From Ctenosaura bakeri (taxonomy: Eukaryota; Chordata; Lepidosauria; Squamata; Iguanidae), in contig CAOLHI010001286.1 in the NCBI GenBank assembly GCA_948474755.1, positions 496,001-560,000 of the forward strand: a DNA stretch of 64,000 nucleotides. Reading direction: 5' to 3'. Position 1 is the first letter of the stretch. Every line of letters begins with the position of its first letter. Positions 59,315 to 64,000 of the stretch are shown here, piece by piece. The translations under genes were made by a program, and so were the position numbers. A model generated the notes under the pieces. That model was not told the DNA's origin. It worked only from the letters and a program-made list of their open reading frames with translations, and searched no databases.

Positions 59315-60528
59315 TCATATCCCAGCCCTTCCTATCCTAAATGAACGATCCAGTTAATTTAATGTGATTTGCTTCATATTTTCAGGATGAGATGCAGTAA
59401 TGCCTGAAAATAACATAAGAATCGTAATTGTTTGCATACTCGTGAACACACACACACACACTTGTATACAACCCTGAAGTGAGAAGAGAGGGAATTCTTC
59501 CACTCCATAGTGGCAGGATTCCCCTTCCCTGCAGCTCAGCCATAGACTGCCAGTGCCTGTAGAACAATTAGAAACAAAAGAGAACCATTGTGAGACAATC
59601 AAACAGGGGGAAAAAACAGAAGAAAAAGAAGTTATCACATTTCTGTGATTCAGTCACTGAAACTTAAAGGATTAAGAAGAGTTGTTTCTTTTTAATGAAG
59701 TCTCTTTTATTTTGCCAAGGAAATTAATTTATCAAGTCAAAGAACAGCTTTTAACCTTTCTCAGAGAAATGAATTCTTCAGCTTAGAAATGCCAGCTCAG
59801 TTGGAACAAATGGATGTCAGGATGTTACTTTCTATCCCTCTTAGCCACCCACCCACAACCCTCTAATCTGGGAGAAATTCTAGCTATCCTTTCTAAGCAG
59901 CATGGAGATCACAGGTATGGTAGCAGGTCTGTCAGCCTGGAAACTGCTCACCCACCCTCCAGTTTCTTCTGAGGATAAAAAAGGCAACAAAAGAATATGG
60001 TACCAGAAGATCCAGTGCAGCAGAGGCAAGGAAAATGCAGTATCATTAGCCAATGATGTGAAAGTACTGATGCAGTTTGAACACAACGCCCTGTTTGTGT
60101 AGAGTAAGTTGGATCCAGATTTATGCCATATGTAGAGTAGACCCATTAAAATCAATACATCTATTTAAATTAGTCAATCCTAAACAAGTCTACACCCAAC
60201 ACAATAATTTTACTTGCACACATCTGACATCATCCCTCCATCCCTCCAGCTATATGTCTGTCCAATAATACAATAAATATCTCAACTTCTAACTAGTTTA
60301 CAAAATTAAAGATAAAATATAGATTTAAAAAAAGGGAAATGTTGTTTTATGATGACTGAACAAGAAAGTTGACAATTTAAGTCAAGTGAGATGCTTCTTA
60401 AGGAAGGCAAAGGTTTTAATTGGTTTGTTTATATGTAACCCAGGGATAGATTTAATCAAGAAAAGGGAAATCTAGCCATAGAGGCGGGAGAAAATGTTTT
60501 TTTTTAAAGACTTGTGTAAAGATGATTG
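59315..60528. other. intergenic, no gene recognised
   Basis: Contains a short (AC)n near 59448-59461. No supported gene. Confidence 0.4.
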
Positions 60529-60817
60529 TGACAGGCCCTTATTTCTTTTCAGATTGGTTTGGTAGTTCCACTCTAATTAGGTGCCCTGTCAATATCACTT
60601 AGCCCTGACCCCACTCTTTTATCACAGCCTCTGCGTCACATGGGTAGGGTCTAAATGCTCGCTCAGAACTAAACAGTTTATTTGAGGTAATGTCTTCTCT
60701 TTATTATCAGTGACTTTAGATAATTTAGGCCAACTCAGTAGCTGTAAAACAAACTGCAATATTTATTATAATGATGTTAGAAACAAATTATCTTGTTAGA
60801 GTTCATATATGATATGG

Positions 60818-61256
60818 GCCCTTTTCGCAGCGCCAGCGCTTGTGCGACGGAGGAGGGTGGCTCGCGCAACAACCGTCTCCCGAAACACCGCCACTTCCCC
60901 CCGCCTCCTTATCGCACGTGGAGTCTTCTTCCATGACGGGCGCTCTTCAGCCACGCCCCCAGCTTCCACAGCGCTCCCTGGGAGCTGTAGGCGGCGCTGG
61001 GGGCGGAAGCGGGGAGGAAGCGCGACAGGCTCGCCTGCGATGGCGCTCCGCACTCCGGTAAGCGCGCAGCGCCGCCAGGAGCCTTGCGCGAGCACCGTTT
61101 ATTTTCGGTTCAAGCCGAAAATAAAAAAATATGCACTCGTGCAGCGTCAGCCCCGTGAGCGCCGTGGAAGTGGGAGTGCGTTGTGCAGAGCGACGCTCCC
61201 ACTCCCGCGAGGCTCAGGGGGCTCTCGTGCGACAGAAAGCCCGTGCGAAAAGGGCC
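60818..61256. mobile_element. GC-rich inverted-repeat element, copy 2
   Basis: Termini GGCCCTTTTCGCAGCG and CCGTGCGAAAAGGGCC. Much of the interior aligns by eye with copy 1 (GACGGAGGAGGG, CGAAACACCGCCACTTCC, GGGAGCTGTAGGC). An internal inverted repeat TTTTCGG/CCGAAAA lies at 61102-61121. CpG is still abundant. Confidence 0.82.
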
Positions 61257-61547
61257 ATGGTGTTGATACGTTAAACTGTTCAAAATTCTGACAGAGTGTG
61301 GCAATAACTCCCAGCTTTAGAGACCAGTTCTCTATGTCTTTTTCCCCAGCTGCTTAACTACAACTCAGCTACCCTCTCTGACCAAGATCTCTGAAGGCTC
61401 AAGACATGCAGAAACTTTGCCTTAAATAGCATTCCTCTTATCTATAAGCCCCTCCTCCCCACACCACTACGTTAGGCTTCATGTTTGAGGTGTTATACCT
61501 GTTGCCTAGCAACAGCCATCAAGTTGCAGTGGCATTCCAAATAGCTA

Positions 61548-61783
61548 CCCTGTTTTCCCGAAAATAAGACAAACCCATAAAATAAGCCGTAGCAGGATTT
61601 CTAAGCATTTACGAAATATAAGACATACCCTGAAAATAAGACATAGTGATAGGTGTGGCTATGCAGCCTCGCAAAGTTGTACCATACTTAATAAAAATAA
61701 GACATCCCCTGAAAATAAGCCATACTGTGTCTTCTTAAGGAAAAATAAATATAAGACAGTGTCTTGTTTTCGGGGAAACACGG
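61548..61783. mobile_element. MITE with TA flanks
   Basis: Starts CCCTGTTTTCCCGAAAATAA and ends TTGTTTTCGGGGAAACACGG, bounded by TA on both sides (61546-61547 and 61784-61785). It contains repeats of AAAATAAGACAT-like words. A Tc1/mariner-type origin is inferred from the TA flanks. Confidence 0.75.
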
Positions 61784-61822
61784 TAATTCCCAAAGCAACT
61801 TCATCACAATGATGATCATGTT

Positions 61823-62304
61823 ATTTAAAAAAGTGTGCAAATGGCGTTTGAAACTAGAAATAGAAGATGAACCTCTAAAAGAGTATACGATAAAGTGGGC
61901 CCAAAATTTTGGGCACAACATTCAGATGGACGTATGGGGAAAATGTGGTCTAAAGGTCTATTTTGTGAAAGACTGGAAATCATTTATTGACTTTTTGAGC
62001 AATAAGAGATCTAATGATGCAATAATCTTTGGTTATGGTTAATAGTAATTCTAGTAGAATTATTTAGTGAGAGCTGTAATGCTGGGATAATTTTTTTCTT
62101 TTTCTTTTTCTTTTTTTCCTTTCATTACAGTTTGATTTAGGGGGTCAGAGCCCTTTGGTGTTTCAGTAAGTTAGTGTTCTGGTTAGTGTTCAGTGTTTTG
62201 GCTTAGTGTTTTAGTATGGTGTTTTACTTTTAGTTTAATTTCTTTCTTTCTTTTCTTTATGTGAATTAGTTTGTTTGTGTTAAAATTAATAAATAAATAA
62301 TTAA
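61823..62304 (+). mobile_element. L1 3' fragment with internal deletion
   Basis: Encodes LKLEIEDEPLKEYTIKWAQN of ORF2, then jumps within a few residues to the last ORF2 residues (VKDWKSFIDFL). A pyrimidine-rich 3' UTR and an AATAAATAAATAATTAAAA tail follow. A large part of the C-terminal domain, including the Cys motif, is missing. Confidence 0.75.
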
Positions 62305-62690
62305 AACCCCAATATAGGTAAAAGTTCTTATCTGTAAAAACATGCCAAACTAAATTATAATTTAAACATCAGTAGAATTAAAAACCATTAAAAATATCTC
62401 CAAAAGCAAGAAATAAAAACAGTGCCACAGAAGACTTTCCCCTATAAACATTTGCAAAGGTCTGTTGAAATAAGAAAGTCTTCACCCACTACTGGAAGGA
62501 TGTTATGGTTAGAACCAATCTAGCCTCTGTAGGAAGGCATCTCAGAACCTGGGAGCAGGGCCTAAGAGGCCCTCTTCTGCATCCCCATCTGATGGCCCTC
62601 TATGGTTGGTGGGATGGAGACAATGTTCCTCCTGAAAATCTCAAAACTCAGGCGGACGAACACAGAAGAATATTGTCCTTCAGATAACCT
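62305..62690. repeat. interspersed repeat shared with 58.0 kb
   Basis: Words such as AAGTCTTCACCC, CTGGGAGCAGGGCCTAAGAGG and CCTCTTCTGCATCCCCATC have the same order as the block at 58.04-58.40 kb. Confidence 0.45.
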
Positions 62691-62999
62691 GGACTCAGAA
62701 ACAAAACTACATGTAGTTTTTCAGGTATGTAGTTTCTAGTGTGGGGTGGGGGGAAATGCATGAGGCTTGGTTAATGTGCCATAAATTAGGTTGATATGAA
62801 GCCAATTCTGTGTTTGTCTTTGTGTGCATCCTATTTGAATTAGGACCATAGCATGATAACAGGATAAAGTCCTCTCTCCCCATATAACAGGGCCTCAATT
62901 CATATTGCTCCTCCAACAGCTGCTGTTTGGAGAAGACAAAAACAAGTAGACAAGGGCCAGTGTTATGCTTAATGTTGCATCTAAATTGCTTTGTATTCT

Positions 63000-63892
63000 T
63001 GTTACTTTGGCCCAGGCCTACCCGGTGATAGCACTAGATATCTCTTTTTGATATCAAAACCATTCGGCCTTCCTCTGCCACCCCACTCCATGTGTTTGCG
63101 AGGCCTCCGGACAAGGACGTACACAGGCGCAGCCGGTAATTGTTGGACATTCCATTCTCCACCTAGGCAGGCAGAACAGAGCCACTCCGTTGCTTCAGGG
63201 ACCTCTCCTGCAAACACTCTTTTGCTTAAGCGCAACACTAACAAAGGCGCCCGGCCCCAAGCCGATAGTCTTACAAAGGCAAGCTAAGCACCTTGCATTT
63301 GCATACTGGCTACATTATTGTTGATTCAGCGCTAAGCCGATCATGTTAAACTTGACCTTTTCCAAAGCTTTGTCCCGCTCCAAACTCACATTGTTCTCAC
63401 CTAGTAAGGCATGGCCTGCAGTCACAATTCACCCTACATAAAGCCCCCGATTCCGAGACCACCTCGGACCGCTCCTGAGTTCCAGACCGCCTTGCTGCCG
63501 TTTTGTCTGGCGAGCTCCTCTCAGCGAACCGCGCTGAGCTTTCTCTCCTGCACCCCAATGAACTCTACCTTCCAGCTTCTTCAGGACTACGAGAAAGGTG
63601 TCATATCACCCATTTCCCCCCAAAATCCTTATTTCCAATTCTTTCGTTAGCTGTGTGATTCTGGTGTCTTTACTGTTTGTTTGTCCTTTAATAAAACATC
63701 ATTTTTGCTATTTTAAAACTGTCTGACTGCTTGACTGACCTGACCCCATAGACGCTGGGTTGCAAGATCCCTGCTAAGTTACCCTGCCTCTCGCTAGCTT
63801 TAGTGAGTGCTCCAGCTAATTCTCCCCAGAATTGTGTTTGTGCTTTGGTTATTTGGGCACCCCTCCCGGGACCCCCAGAGAACAGGGTAAAA
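63000..63892 (+). mobile_element. solo LTR, family 1, copy 8
   Basis: TGTTACTTTGG at 63000 to GGGTAAAA (changed from GTAACA) at 63892. It has CTCAGCGAACCGCGCTGAG at about 63520, AATAAAACATC near 63690 and GATATC pairs near the start. Flanks ATTCT/AATCT are a one-mismatch duplication. Confidence 0.88.
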
Positions 63893-64000
63893 ATCTCCTG
63901 TACCTGTCTTGTGCTTAAACGTTCTATCATTTTCTCATAAACATTTAATTTTATCATTTTGATGCTATGCTGGCCTGCCTTCCCCCTTTGACCTTTTTTC

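Larger units (their letters stand above)
60529..61822 (-). mobile_element. probable solo LTR, family 2, copy 2, carrying two MITEs
   Basis: Same blocks as 16807-17382: GACAGGCCCTTATTTCTT, TTATTATCAGTGACTTTAGAT, GCCTAGCAACAGCCATCAAG and AAGCAACTTCATCAC. Two inserts (60818-61256 and 61548-61783) account for its extra length. The remainder is about 610 bases, close to copy 1. Confidence 0.65.

Noticed and set aside
60809..61291. 160-codon frame
   Set aside because: Lies across a GC-rich inverted-repeat element with a non-coding relative at 49 kb.
1..64000. CRISPR array, operon or prokaryotic defence system
   Set aside because: Introns, LINEs, SINEs and LTRs show a vertebrate genome. Short tandem repeats here are microsatellites or single duplications without regular spacers.

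Overview
This is a eukaryotic (vertebrate) window, not a bacterial one. It is mostly intergenic, AT-rich DNA full of decayed transposons, with one recognisable host gene and two CpG islands. The repeats point to a squamate reptile, most likely a lizard: L1, CR1 and BovB/RTE LINEs side by side, tRNA-derived MIR-like SINEs with an ACAACAAC tail, 5S-rRNA-derived SINEs, and many short palindromic hAT-type elements. The species cannot be fixed from the sequence alone. All repeat names come from pattern recognition by eye, not from a database search.

Host gene (about 4.4-8.5 kb, minus strand). Two coding exons encode a Myb/SANT-like (trihelix-type) DNA-binding protein with alanine-rich and acidic low-complexity regions and a C-terminal coiled coil. 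Exon 1 (7551-6868) lies in a large CpG island. It joins exon 2 (5145-4766) across a 1.7 kb GT-AG intron, and the two splice phases match. A poly(A) signal lies at 4444-4449. The frame is broken once, in a run of five C at 7483-7487. A second CpG island at about 10.24-10.72 kb looks like a promoter or first exon of a transcript I cannot follow further.

Repeat landscape. From about 10.7 kb to the right end the window is built from mobile elements, many nested. A minus-strand L1 (21940-30717) has a perfect 19-bp target-site duplication and holds two later solo LTRs. Eight solo LTRs of one family, about 860-970 bp each, are scattered in both orientations with no internal retroviral genes seen. 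At 52.0-54.6 kb there is a three-level nest: a BovB LINE holds an L1 fragment, which holds a solo LTR. At 60.5-61.8 kb an LTR of a second family holds two different inverted-repeat elements. At 19.3-20.4 kb a GC-rich, tandem-repeat-bearing LTR-like element splits a SINE.

Nothing here forms an operon, CRISPR locus or gene cluster, and I found no convincing new multi-gene system. The most unusual items are the frameshifted SANT gene, the solo-LTR cluster, the two GC-rich inverted-repeat elements that share a conserved internal hairpin, the nearly perfect foldback at 10.07-10.24 kb, and an unclassified repeat family with five copies.
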